This document shows positions 49,888 through 64,000 of a stretch of 64,000 nucleotides of DNA, one piece after another. Position numbers and translations under genes: made by a program. Position 1 is the first letter of the stretch; each line of letters opens with the position of its first letter. The notes below the pieces were generated by a model. The model was given only the letters and a program-made list of their open reading frames with translations, did no database searches and was not told the origin of the DNA. The stretch is taken from the NCBI GenBank assembly GCA_025345505.1, contig JANVCC010000219.1:1321869-1385868 (forward strand), given 5' to 3'. The DNA comes from Todiramphus chloris collaris. Taxonomy: Eukaryota > Chordata > Aves > Coraciiformes > Alcedinidae.

Positions 49888-50199
49888 TCAAAATGTGATG
49901 TTATTTCTATTTCACAAACCAAGTGAACGGCGTCGCCACGGCTTTACACCAGCGTTACTGAGAGTGTTCCGTGTACTTTGCTCGCTCACGGAGCATCGTT
50001 CTGATCTGCGGCAGTGCAACGGAGTAATCAATTCCATATTAATTCAATTAAGTGATATCTTTTAATTGCTGAGCGGCCCAGAAGTCCAGGAGCAGTGTCT
50101 GGGAAACGCTTGTTTAATAACTGAGTTATTACAGTAGAAGTGTCATTCAGCATTTAGGCAGGACTCTGCACTCGGGTAATAAAATTCACCCCCTAATAA

Positions 50200-51417
<1,218 letters not shown>

Positions 51418-51506
51418 TGAGCGGCGGGAGAAGGGGGGGTGGGGGGGATGCGGGCCGCAGGCTCCTGCAGTGCGGGGAAACGGGCGAGGCCCTTCTCGGG
51501 GCGGAG

Positions 51507-51730
51507 GAAGCGCTGGGGAGACCCTTGGGGACGTGGGGACAGGCCTCCCCCAGCCTGGGGATCCCGCGGGGGGTCGGGTGAAGCGTTGGGGGCACCCCTG
51601 GGGAGATGGGGACAGGCCTTCCCCCCCCACCCAACCCCAGCGCTTCCTGCTTGGAAGCGTTGGGGGCACCCCTGGGGACACCGCTGGGGAGATGGGGGCA
51701 GGCCGACCCCCACCCCAGGGTCCCCTCCCT
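51507..51730 (+). repeat. 73-74-bp G-rich minisatellite at the start of IFFO2 intron 1
   Basis: Three units start at 51507, 51580 and 51654 with GAAGCG(C/T)TGGGG and contain GGGGACAGGCC or GGGGGCAGGCC. Between units 2 and 3 an inverted repeat CCCCAGCGCTTCC (51635-51647) and GGAAGCGTTGGGG (51653-51665) pairs 12 of 13 bases around a 5-base loop. Confidence 0.82.
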
Positions 51731-54700
51731 GGGCAGGATGCTCCCAGGGGGTTGGGGAAGGGTCTGCCTCGGGTCGGGGGGGTTTGCACCTCAGCTTGGT
51801 GTCCTGAGAATTAATGGTGGGGTCCTTCCCTGGGAGGCTGGAGAGCCCTGATCTTAAAAGGAACACTGTCAGCTTGATAGAAAAAAAAAAAAGAATAAAA
51901 AAAAAAAAATCCTTCTTGGAGAAGGGAAATAATCTGTTATTAATATTGTATTGCATAGTTACTCCTAAATTTAGCTTGCCTTCGTTTTTCTGGTCTAATC
52001 GCTCTGGTAGTCGATTTTGTGTGCCAGCTCTCCGAAATTAGCTCAGTGCTGCAATATTTGGGTTGCAAATACTGCAGGGGAAGGTTTGCACTCCAAGATG
52101 TTCCTCTGAATTCACCAAAACAAAAGCTCTTAACGACAGACAGCCTTTGTAAAAACTGGGGATCTGGAGGCTTTTTCCGAGCCTGTTGGGAAGCGCTGGG
52201 CTTTTAAATGGTCGTGTTCTCCTCCGGTGATGGATCGCCTGCCTTGGGCTTGCTGGATTCACTGCCCAGCGTGGCTGTGGCAGAGATGGAGGCCAGAGGG
52301 AGAGAGGGGAAGAAAAAAAAAAGAGGTAGTTGGGATTCTGCAGGGAGATTCCTGCATTGTCTGTGAGCTGCTTGTCCTTTGGGGCTGGCATGGGCACTCC
52401 CGGTTGGAGTTTTATCATCTTCAGGCTTCGAATGCGTTTCCTCCTTCCCCAGCTTTGTGTGGTTTTGGTTTCTGCAGAAGAAATGTAATCCTTTTTTATT
52501 GGGTTGTTTTTTTTTTTGAGGCAGCTGGCGTGTCTCTGCTCTGGGGCCTGTCAGGCGTAGCTGAATTTCTTCTGTCCAGGGTAACAGGACTGCAGTGTGC
52601 TCTGTGCATACCTCTCGTCAGCAGCAGCTTCAGCAGACCCTCTTGCCAATTAGCTCGGTTCAGAGAGAATTTTATTAGCAGCCCTAGTGCTCAAGCAGCC
52701 CTTTCTGGCCTGTTCCTTATTGAGAGTTAGAGCATCTCCCCAAAAGCTTGCGTGCCTTGATTGCTCTGCACTTCATGGCTGGAGCACCCACGGAATCTGG
52801 ATGGAGGAAGATGTTGGCCTCTTTTTTTTTTTTGTCTTTTTCAGTCTGGAATAGTAGATGCCATCGTGGCACGGGGTTGTTTTTGTGGTTGGTACCACGG
52901 CGACGAGTGCTTCAGAGGAAGTTGCGTGCGGCGATGGCGGCTTGGTTAAGGAAGGCATGTGTTGGGTGTGGGCTACGTCGGCAAAAGTTGGGGATACTTC
53001 TTCTTTTTAATGGATACGTGATTTATTGTCTCTCCTTAGGGAAGAGGAGACTTGTGGGCCATTTAAGTTCAGTCCTAAGGATGCACAGTTGATTCTGTCT
53101 GTTCTGCTTTCTGTCTACAGCAGATTTTCAGCCCAGGGTCTATTTAAGTGTGACTGCCACACACACGTGGGGATCACATAAACCAAATAAACTCAGCGGA
53201 GAAAAGGGGACCTCTCTGGAGGTAATCACAAATCCCAGTCTCACCCTTCCTGCTCTGGAAACAGCATTTTTTATTTCCCTGATTCTTGAAAATAAGACTT
53301 GGCTAATGCACGTCAACCTGTATCCCACTGGTGTGACATCTGCAGGGTGTCTTTTCTGGTGCATTCACTACAGTTATTCCACTTTTCTGTGACCTTCAGC
53401 CATCAGATGGACAGCGCACGTTGAGCTCTTTTGGGGTAGATTGGCTTTTTCATAGGTGGCCTTGAGCCCACTTTTGTGTATTTATGGGGTAATACGGAGC
53501 TGTTTGAAATCTGATTCTTGCAGTCAGAGGAGATGAGTCTGGTTTTGTTATCGTGAGCTCGTAGGGTGTTGCACTGTTTGTCAGCCAGCCCCTCAAGACT
53601 GGTGCTGATGTTTTCTGGTTTGTTTTTGCAGGGGAGGGATTCTCTGTCAGGGAGTGTTTGTGTGTAGCTGAATATAAATACACACAGTGGGTTTACCTGT
53701 TCTTGTCAGGATCCCTTTGATGCTCGAGTTTTATTTAGGGAAATGAGCTCCAAGTGGAAAACAATCCTCGTGTCCATCTTCCAGGGGTGCTGTCGGGGCC
53801 TGCAGGAAAGTTGGGTGTGCGCACGAGTTTCCAACACTGACTTGTGATCTGGCAAAGGTGGGGGGGCCCTTGGCCCAACAGGTCCTTTCGAAGGGCTCCA
53901 GACTGCAGATGGCTTTGTGTTGAAAACACCACGTTTGCCAGATGGACCAGAACGGTGTTTATACGTTGAGAAAATAACCGCTGTATTTAACTCCAGAACC
54001 AGCAGCCTTTTGGAAGCACTTGGGCTGATAAGCCACCAACCCCATGTGCAAGAAAGCTTGAGCAGATAGTGCTACATAACATTTATTTCCTAAAACAATG
54101 GAAGATTCCTTTTCCTTTTAGGAAGTCATGGCTAGCAAATGGTCCTTGTTTGAAATATTTGGCTACCAGGAAAACACCAGGCAGATGATTACCCGGTGAA
54201 GTCAGTGAATACTGCTCAAGTGAATGCTTCCTTTAAAAGACTCAGAGTTTGTATGTGCTGTGTCTTGTGGTTGTTGGAGACATAAACCCATTGATGTCAT
54301 ACTTGTGAATTGACAAATGCAGTGGTGGAATTCAGAGGTGAAATGATCCCCTTTTGTTTCCCTGCTTTTAAAGGCAGCCACTCCTAACAATAATAGTGGA
54401 AGATCGTTTCCGATGCTCTTTCCAACACAATTCTGCCCGTGCAGAATTTTTGGGGCTGGCAGTGGCTTCATTTTAGGAAAATACATTCAACTCCTTTGTT
54501 TCATTCCCCAAAATGATTTTACTTGGACAACCTAACACAAGAAGCTGGAGTTTGGAAGTCTGGAAGGTATTGGAGTGTGCAGTCAGAACACCCAGATCAG
54601 ATGTTACCCAGACTTCTTGTTTGTATCTGAAGAAATGAGAAAATACCCCCCTAAAGAGCCCAGCAGGCATTTCAGACCAAAGATTGCCTGTTGTATTTTC

Positions 54701-56361
54701 CCCCCCAGATGATGTTATTTTACACAAATGGTATATCAATTTGAATCCTTTTCTACTTAACATGTTGTCTTAATCTTAGGATATTTTCTTAGTCACGATC
54801 ATGATTTTACACTGTGGATTATGGCTTTAGCTGGGGGAGTTAGAAATTGGAGGAGATTTATAGGAAAAATGAAGTTAAAATTCATCTTCTGAAGGCTTTT
54901 TTTCAAACTCTGCTAACGTTTAGAAGAGCTTTTGGCCATAGATCTGGTTCCAAATCCTTTGTAACTCTTTATCCATTACTACCCTCTGAAATTGTCCACT
55001 TTCTTTGCAGTTAAACTGTCTCAATAAGAAAAATGGAGACACTTTCAGGGACCAGAAAACAGAGACAAACATCAGATTTTAGAACTTGAAACACACAGTC
55101 AAGTGGCTTTTTTCCTAGATAGAAAAATTACAACTGTACTGCTTCCCCTCCTTTGAGGTGAGATGAGACAGCGGTGGGTTTTAAAATGAGCACTGTTGGA
55201 GTCTTGGATCTCTGTCTGTGGGTAAGCAGCTTCCTGGGGAGGGGGATGAGCAGGTTTAATTGCAGGCATGGGACCGTGATGCTACCCCATGCTAGGCTTT
55301 GGGATGCTGGGATCTGGTTCGGTTATTTAGAAGGAAAAATCTGCTTCCTGGAGAGGGTTTGGGGATGTGAAACCAGCATGGCCCGTGCTTTGGGGCCCTT
55401 CAGGCAGCTGAGCTGAGCTGGGCCTCAGCATCTCGAGGGTTCCTGTTGGGAGGCGTCCACCCAGGTAGTTCAATGGACTTGGTTATGGCAACGGGAAAAC
55501 AAACGTGCTTTCCCCCTTCCCCTCCCAGTTAATCCAGTTCCATGGCCAGTTGAGGCGGAAGCACCGATGGCCCGTGTGCGTACGGGGATGCGCGGAGAAG
55601 CGGCTCCGTGGGGCGAGGCGTCTCGGCTCTCAGCTCCCAGCCTTGCCTGGAGATCTCCCTGGAAGACCTGAGCTCCTTGCTGGGTGTTGTGACACTCAAA
55701 ACACGGCTGCGTGTGGCCAGCCAGAGCTGCTGACTTGGTGAAAACCTTCTGCAGTCATTCCTTGCTCTCTTTTTTTTTTTTTTTCCTTTTAGCTGCAAGA
55801 AGGCTGCTGAGCTGTCTGTGGAGAGCTTTAGTCTGAACACTTGAATAAATTTGTATATTATGGTTTCAAAATTGTTCTTAATTGGTGCAGATATTGAGTC
55901 TGCCAGATGTTAGTAGGTCTATTTTTTTTTTTTTTCCAGCGGAGATTTAACTATTACTAAGAGTTGAACTGGAAATAATTGTTTTACCTCGGGATGGTAT
56001 TTCATTTGGAAGATTAATAAAGTCCACTTGAAAAAGAGATTATCTTAAATTTGCTGCAGCTGGAAAGGACAAAGATTATCATTGTCAAAGGCAGCGCGCG
56101 TCAAAACTAACTGGATCTCGTTTTTTTAAGGAAGGGAACTTAATAAAAATGTGCTTAAGATAAGCCCTGGAGGAATGTCTGAAAACTTTTAAAGCTAAAA
56201 TATCAGCGGTAACAAGATGCAAATGTTACACGTAGACCCAATAAAAAACAAATAACTTTTTTTTTTTTTCTCCCTATAGAAGAATGTAACCAGCATGCTC
56301 CACTTCTGTCCGCCCTTCAATTGGTTACAGAGCTGGCAATAATGCAGTCTCTGTGGAAAGC

Positions 56362-56381
56362 CATATATATATATATATATT
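56362..56381. repeat. (TA)n microsatellite
   Basis: About 20 bp of alternating A and T in IFFO2 intron 1. Confidence 0.85.
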
Positions 56382-59300
56382 TAATTCTGGTATTTCTGCT
56401 TTTCTTTGTAGGTTTTGAAGGGGTAGTTGGGTTTCGATGTGGCTTTCCCCTGAAATTTAGTGTTCCTTGCCGCTTCCAAAGCAGCCACACAGCCTGGTAT
56501 AGAGACTTTTGGATCCCCTTTGCAATGTATGAGGTTTGATGTGAAATGCTCAGGCTGGTGAAACTTGAGACTCGGTCTTGAGAAGACTTTTTTTTTTTTT
56601 TACTTGCACTGGGAGGACTTAAGTTTTCTTTGTGAGGAATGGATAAAATTGTCTAATGTGGAAAGACTTGGCTGTATAACAAAAATATACGTCCCTTATG
56701 CTTGTTGGCTGGAAAACTGTACTGCTCGGAGCTGTGTAAGTTAAGAGCTATAAAAATAATGGCTGTTTGGGTGTCATTTTTCTGTAAATGATGCCATTTT
56801 TCCTTCTGAAACGCAAAGACACGAGTTTATGGTACACATGAATACCTGGAGCACTAACAGATCTCCAGTTTGTTTGGTTTGGGTTTTTTCCTGTGGTACA
56901 GCTAGAAACTGGGACTTCTGGGTTGTAGTAATGTAGGTGAAGTTTTGGAAGGAGAGGAGAAAGCTTCCCTTTGATCCTGCTTCCTGACAGCATTCCACGG
57001 TGGGATCGGGGCTGGGCTCGGTGAAATATTCCAGCAGCTAAATCTGTGCGTGTGCCTTCCTTAAACTGGCTTGTACTGGGAGCAGCCAGGAAGGGTAAGA
57101 CAGGGACTGATCTGAAAGAGCTGTCTTGGCTGTGCGAGTTAGTTAGCTCCTTAGTCCCAGCTTTATCTTTGGCTGATGATTAACCCTGGATTCTCATTAA
57201 AATAATGACTTTGCAGATGAACTGGATTGGATGCGGTGGGGGGGGAATCACCATTCCGTGTGGTGGTGAGAGTTTCAGAGAAGCTTGGGCCAGGATCCGT
57301 GCCCTGTTCTTCAAAGAACAGCTTCGTCTGCTGCGAGAGAACCACAGCTTTGTGTGTATTTTCAAGGTACCTTTTGATTTCTCCCGTGACTCATGGTGGG
57401 AAGCTTTGGCCTTTCTGGAGGTGAGAAAAGAGACTTGGAGAGCAGAGCTTAAGCGCTGAGCAGGTCTGCAAGCAAAACCCCTCAACTATCTCCGATCTTA
57501 AACCCAAAGCATCTCTGAAGACCCTTGCAATTTAAGGCTGAGGTGAAAACAAAACACAGAAACAAGTTATTTCTAGCTCTTCATCTGTAATCATAGGCTT
57601 TTGGTGCAGTAATGCCCTTTGAGTGCTGGGCTTGGAGCTAAAGAAAGCACTGAACCCACGTACAGCTCAACAGCTGCTTTTTTGTGGTTCAGGTTTCGTG
57701 GTGATGCTCAGCCAGGTCTTACTTTGGCTTCCTGCGTGTTCTTTTCTGTGCCTGAATTGTAGTTTGAGAGAAATATTCACAGGATGTTGGTCTTTACGGC
57801 TTAAGTCTCCATCTTAATGCTTAAAACCAGCCTTTTTGTACAAGAAAGGAGCCTTTTTGCACAAGAAGAGATTTCTTCCAGTTTGGGCTTTTGAAAAAGA
57901 AAAGAAAAAAGGGTTAAAAACTTTAACAGTGTGTTCCTGTGTGGTTTGGTCTCACTGAAGCTGTTCTGCAGCCCTGTGACCTCTCCACACTAAAAAATTC
58001 TCCTGTACCCAGACCTGATAAGTACTAAAAGGTAATAAAAGGTAATAAATGGCTCAAGACTGATTTTGCTTAGTAAACAAGGTCCAGGGAGATCCTACAG
58101 TGCAGGGCTGTGCTTTGAAACCGGGTTTCAAGCTTCTTTCTGCTCTGCCCCAGCACAGGAAATACCTTTAGAAGGTATTTTCTATATTTTACTGCCTCCA
58201 GTTTTGTTTTGTACGAGCGTTCTCTGGTTGCTTTCGTGTGCTGCTATTGTCCTGGGCAGGTTTTTCTCAGGTTTGTGTGCATCTGAAGTGAAGGAACTTT
58301 CCTCCACTTCATGAAATGTTTTAGAAGATGAGGCAAAACTAAGCTGGTGGAAGTGTGGCAACGGTTTAGACACACTCAATTTGAAATAACATCGTTAGAA
58401 TGCCTTGGGCTGGGGGTTAGTGACCTAGAGATGCCCATGCCTGGTGATTGAGGAGTTGTTTAGCAGGGTGGGATTTGAGTTTGATGCCAAATAAGTAATG
58501 TGCCTGGTGTTTCATGATCCCTGGCTGGCATCTGGTCTAGAAACAGTTCTTAGATCTTTTTTGCTTCGAAGTAGGCTTGAAAAAAGCCCTGGTGATATTA
58601 CCAGCTCCTGTTAGTGTGTTAGGTGGCTTGTAGGTGGAAATGTCATGGTTTGGTGACTTCTAGTGTCAGGAGGTGACATCTGGGAGGCACATACTTTTAC
58701 CATGATTTGACACTAAGCACCTTGTTCATCCCAGGCCTTTTAAAAATGAAACTATTAGCATTTGTTTAAGGAAAAAAACCATCAAAATAATCGAGTGTGT
58801 GGGAATCTTTCTGGTTTATTTGCTGTGAGTGGTGTTGATCCATGTACAAACCCACCATCAGCTCTGCCTCTGGAGCTACCTCAATAACAAGAGCATGGAG
58901 AGAGCTGGGAGAGAGAGAATGGTGCTCTGTGCCCATTAATGATGCGTCCTGCTTGTTAATGACACGGAACACGGGCGAGTTGCATCGTTACTGTGTGAAA
59001 GTGAATCACGGATGATGCATTTCTTCAGCCTTTTGTTCAAGCATTTCCACACTCTAACTCATCTACGTGTGACTTGATGGTCGCTGGACTCAATTTGGAA
59101 GCGTTCTGCTGGACTCGGATGTTTCCCACTTCCCCCGCAAGGTTGTTAATTTGAATCCCCTTCCAAGTAGATGTTGGGACTGAACCTAGTCACGTCTGCT
59201 CTCTGTGGCATGGCTTCAAAATTAAGCCCACTGCTGCATTTTGGAGCTTGTTCTCATGGGGGGAAATGTTCAGTTGTTCCTTTTTTGGCTTTTTCTGTCT

Positions 59301-61100
59301 GGAAACCATCACCGTGCGACGCTTTGGAGAAGGATTTGAGCCGTGGGTGATCAAACGGATGGCTTGTACCTCTCCTGTTAGTAATGGGGCTCCAAGTTTC
59401 ATCTTCAATCTGATGCTAATTTGGGTGGATTTACTCTGAATTTGCACTGAAATGCAATCGAGAGCACGACTTGGCGCTGCAGCCCGAGTCTAAATTCCGT
59501 GTCGCTTCCCAAATCTCTTGGCGCTGCGGACAAGCCAAATGTTTTTATTTCCCAATCTTAAATGGTTTCGATGAATCTGGGTAGAATTTCCCGAGCCTTT
59601 GTGAACAGGTTGACTTCAGATAAAGTTCCATATTGTTCACTTGGTACCCAGGAGGGTCCCCACATGGCAAACCCAGCTCTGTTTGCTTTGAAATGGGGGG
59701 TAGAGGGTTGTATATGTGCAGAGATCAACACTGCTTGAAAGATGTGACAGCTCCCAGACTAAAAAGGGAAGGAATTAACTTAGTCCTCTTGGTGTGGGCA
59801 AGAAAACTTCTTAATTGACAGTGGCTCATTAACCAGAAGAACAGAGGTGTTGAAGGAAGGGAGGATGTATAATGGGATTGGATCCCCCTTTGCCTTTAAA
59901 TACAGTAGATGTGTTTGGTCTGTGCAGTGACACATGTTGGCATTAGAGATCAAAGGGATCCTGGCTCAGTATTTATTTCAAATCAGTGGTTTCAATGGCA
60001 AATGTATTTATTTACCTGTAAGAATCCACAGACAGAAAGTTTGCCTGCATGTGTCTGAGGGGAGAAAATAGAATTACGTCGTCTTATTTATTTTTTTAAT
60101 TAAATGAAGATTTCTCTGGTACAGAGAAAAGAATTTTAAGTTCAGCTGGCCCATGTCTGTTCAATCATAGAAGACAAGCCCTGACAAGTCAAATCTAGCT
60201 AAAAAGAATAGGAAGCATTGGTGTGATTTTTACCCAATTCTGTAGAATGGCATGGCTGTGTTCGTATTGCCTCACAATAGGAATGTTTCCATATTAATAT
60301 TTCATATTTCAAAAAGCTATTGTCACTAAAACTGCTACGAGAAAACGAACCAACCCAATCTTTCTTTCCCTGGCTAATCTGTTCAGTAAGACATTGCCTG
60401 TATGATGACGTGCTGGGCAGTCTGGATTCTGTTCCTAACTCTCGAATTCTTTCCCAAATGACTATTCCAGAATCACCTTTGTGTCTGTCAACCGTGTAGT
60501 TTTGAAACCCCTCCGGTGTTTGGCTGGATTTAGTTTGTTTTTCTTTAAAAGAAGAAAAAGGGAGCACAGAGCACTTAAAAAAACCTCCTTAATGCCCTGG
60601 AAAATGTTTTTCCACTAATCTGTATTCTTAACCAAAGCGTAGGACTGCTGGTTGTCAGTGGGAGACCAGCTTTTCTTCCGACAAGGGACAAAGTGACCCT
60701 TGCAGAGATGCTGTACGGAACGTTATCCTTTCACCGATGGCCATGGGATGGAAGTAAGCTCATTTTGTGATAACTCTCCCCAAAGGACAGCAAGCTCCTG
60801 GTGGCAGCATCTGATGAATCTCCAAATAAAGCCATTTTCCTTCAGAGCTTCTCTTCCCCTTTTGGGCATCGGATGCTTCTATCCATTTATACGCAACACA
60901 GTCAGAGTCTTCCCTGGTAGGTTTCGATGGCTGGAAGGAATTTCCTGTCTTTTCTACTTATTATTTTATGTAGGAGCCCATGGGAGCCTTGCAGTCACCA
61001 GGAGAAGGCAGGTCATTGTGAACTGGGTGTTGAAGCACTTGAACCGAGGTCATTTTCTCAGCCCTGGAAAAGTGTCATCGACTTTTCAAATGTACAACTT

Positions 61101-61123
61101 CCCCCCCCCCCCCCCCCCCCCCC
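61101..61123. repeat. Poly-C run of 23 bases
   Basis: Twenty-three uninterrupted C in IFFO2 intron 1. It can fold as an i-motif, or as G-quadruplex on the other strand, and its length in the assembly should be treated with caution. Confidence 0.9.
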
Positions 61124-61990
61124 AGCATTCAATGAAACAAGTACTGTTTGATCCTTCCCCTCTGAAATCCACACTGAGATACAGCTGTAGACCCATGGGC
61201 AGGGATTTATTCCCCGTGGTGAGCTAGGATGTCTTTGTCGTGGAGCGGGGCTTAATTTAGGCGGGGTTTAGGTCCGTGACTCAGCCTAATTCCCCTGTAA
61301 TTGTAGGGCAGTCAAAAGGCAGGGGAATGAGGTCACTGGCTCAGTCACTCTTCCTTTTCAATGGCCTTTTGCATTAAACCCAAGTTTGTTCTGGACCTCC
61401 TCTGCTGCCCATCTCTTCCGTAAACAGCCCAGGGTTGCCACTGCCAGTAATTTACACCCCTGCACACAATGTACAGTGCTGCAGGCTGCCTTCAAATGGG
61501 ATTCCCTTGGTGAAAATGTGGCAACTTCAGCTTCCCTTGCAGCTTTCCCTCTCAACTGTAACTTCCAGCAGCGGGCAAAGCAAGCTCGCTCCCCTTCGGA
61601 GGCTGGGTCAGTCTGGGGCTGGGATATTTGAGGGTATTCCAGCCTCGGCCAGCCTTCACCAAGGTGGTTTTTTGTGCTTATTTTCCATTGTTTGCCTGAG
61701 AATTCAAGTATTTGATTACCTTCTTGGGAATTTATGCAACTGAGACAGCAAAAACAACTCTCATTTATATGACTTTAAGACTCGTCTGCCTTTGTAGAAA
61801 TAATTTCAAGTGCCTAATCTTGCATTTTCTATCCTCCCAGCTGTCATCTTTATTAATTTGCTTCCATCTAAATGACACGGTCCCGTGGTTTAATGGTAAT
61901 TGTGTAAAGGCTAAATTAACTAGGAATACTACACTGTATTAATCTGCCCATTGTACTAGAAGTGATTAAAAGCAGCTTAAGCGGAGCGAG

Positions 61991-62005
61991 CATTCCTGCA
62001 TTCCT
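61991..62005 (+). promoter_or_regulatory. Two tandem TEAD-like (MCAT) motifs
   Basis: CATTCCT at 61991-61997 and again at 61999-62005, inside an ATTA-rich stretch of IFFO2 intron 1. It matches the TEAD consensus, but function is unproven. Confidence 0.3.
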
Positions 62006-64000
62006 TGAAGGACCCTGTGAGGGGTACTGGGTGTTTCCTCCAGTGTCACAGGAGCCTTTGAAGAGCAGTTATTTCTTACCCTTTGTTCATGCTTGTGTTC
62101 TTGGAATCCCGATACCGCATGTAAAAGTTACACTGGAATCCATTTACCTTTATGAGGGCAATAAAACTCTTCAAATATGTAGATAACGGATATATAGGAG
62201 CAGGGTTGGGAGAATTTGCTACGTGCTCAATATGTATCCCACCTTCCTGACTCCTCCGAGCCAAGAAGCATCATCTCCTTTCAATAAATGGATTCCTTGC
62301 TCTTTAAAAGTTCAGTAAAAATATTTAGTGTTGAGGCAGAGATGAAGATGACTCCAAGCCCTCGCTTTTGAGATTGGCTCTTAAAGGCTGCGGAGGAAGA
62401 GGGAGGGCAGATGGAGATAGACCCGAAGACAAGGCAAGGAGAGCAGCGAGCACTTGAGCTGCTCCTTGCCCTTGTTCTGGGCATTTCAGAACTGCAGAAG
62501 TGAAAGAAAAATTGGGAATGCATTCCAGCAGGAACTCTGGGTCCTTTCCACAGAAGAGTAATCCTCATCTATTTATCGCTCCATCTTATCAGAGCCTTTC
62601 AGAATTAGTTTGAGGTGATAACAGCAGGGTGTTTACAACAAGGCTAGCAAGGGAATGGCTATTTATAGAAAGCCTTTCACTCAGGAAACGGGTAAATCAA
62701 ATGAAAACCTTTTCTGAGAGAGGATGGTGAAGTGCTGGTGTTTTGAACTCGGCGCGGGTTGCGTTCTAACTGCTGAGCTTGGCTAGCTGTACATTTAATC
62801 ACCTAGGTTGGTGTTTCTTTACAGAAATGGATCTGTTTGCCTTAAAATGGATGATTTACCTGAATACTGAAATGAAGGAAGATGGGAATATCTGTTGAAA
62901 AGGAGGTGGGGTTTATATGTTAGCAGGTCTTGATGGGTGTTTCTTTTAAGGTCCCCAGCTAGCCCAAATGTAACCTGTGCTGCTTTGATGTACTCCTGGA
63001 AGCTTCAGAAAGGCTGCCAGCTTTACTGGGATTTTTTGCAGCTGGTAACTGTGGAAATGAGGCAGATGGCCTCGTTTTGCTCTCCAGACTAATGCTGGGC
63101 TTTGTGCTGGCTTACTGTGCAAACCCCTTTTCATGAGAGCTCTAACTGGGGATCCCTTTGGTGGGTCCCCACTTGAAGCCCCCAGGCTCAATCTGGAGAG
63201 CTGGAAACCCCCGGTGCCACTGCAGTGCTCAAAGCATCCACTTTTTCCCCTTCTGTAACACGTTGCCAGGAGGTTATAAGGCAGTTCTCAAAAGACATAA
63301 TCCTCACCCTACATGGGAAAAATTTCCTGCAGTTAAAAGCCTCCTAAATTACTTCTCTTAGAGCTGTGATGTAAGAATCTTCCATGTAGTCATGTGCATC
63401 AGCTGAGATAATGCACTATTTTAACTTGGCAGGCTCCGAGAGGACATTCATGAAAGCTTTCATTAGGTGTTTATAGCAAATAGAAAGGAAATTCATGCCA
63501 CAGAAGTTTGCCTGTACTTTCCGACAGCTTAGCGTTAGATCTTATTATGGCTTCAAATCTCTCCTGTAACTACTTGTCTCCTCGGCTGCCAGATTCTTGG
63601 CAAGGTGTCTGGGTTTTGCAGAGTCCTTAGGCAGCAGTAGGAGGTGAGGAATGACAAGCAGACTGTCCCGAGCGCCGTAAAAATACAAATGTATTTTTGA
63701 TAGGGTGATGGTGAATATTGGGGCACGCGTCCCTGACATCATTTCAAAGCTGCCGCGAGGCTAGAGCTGTGTAGACTGCCCCTCCTTTGCTACACTGATG
63801 TGTTCTTCATTATTTTACATCTGCTTGATTGGATCCTTGCTTTTTCTCCCTTTTCCTCCTGTCCAAACGCCCTTCTCTGTGCTGATATTTCGATCATCTC
63901 TTAAACTGTCTCCTGTGTTCTGGTGATTATAAACTGGGAAGAGAACTGAGAATTAGGGGGGGGAAGGAAAGGTGAAGCAAAGAGAAATGCAGCTATCTGT

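Overview
This is a piece of a bird nuclear genome. The sequence has many short, 5'-truncated CR1 LINE copies ending in the CR1 tail (ATTCTGTGA type), small to medium GT-AG introns, and two vertebrate genes in the order they have on human 1p36. About 12% of the window is recognisable CR1. I saw no retroviral, LTR, Polinton, bacterial, plasmid or CRISPR sequence.

From 1 to about 37,250 lies the 3' part of UBR4 (p600), the giant N-degron and quality-control E3 ubiquitin ligase, on the + strand. I placed 41 coding exons (1072 to 36842) by splice sites, reading phase and recalled similarity to the mammalian protein. They join without a break into 5,961 nt, giving 1,986 residues plus a TGA stop, roughly the last 38% of a protein of about 5,180 residues. 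The UBR box and N-terminal half lie upstream of the window. Present are a jelly-roll-like beta domain, a cysteine-rich zinc module, the long helical-repeat C-terminal region and the catalytic hemiRING (exons w34 to w35). Introns hold eleven CR1 pieces, an imperfect 109-nt hairpin and a few short palindromes.

From about 37,250 to 50,200 is intergenic DNA with five more CR1 copies, small tandem duplications and a stretch rich in homeodomain-like and SOX-like motifs near 48.4-49.0 kb. I found no believable gene there.

From about 50,200 a strong CpG island covers the promoter, 5' UTR and first coding exon (50785 to 51416) of IFFO2, an intermediate-filament-like protein, also on the + strand. The rest of the window to 64,000 is the start of a very large IFFO2 intron 1. 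No CR1 is recognisable after about 47,563.

Nothing here looks like a wholly new biological system. The best second looks are a CR1 tail sitting on a constitutive UBR4 splice acceptor, a near-identical inverted CR1 pair around five in-phase UBR4 exons (a candidate circular RNA), the 109-nt intronic hairpin, two minisatellites, and the repeat-free IFFO2 region. Similarity statements rest on my memory of the families, since no search could be run.
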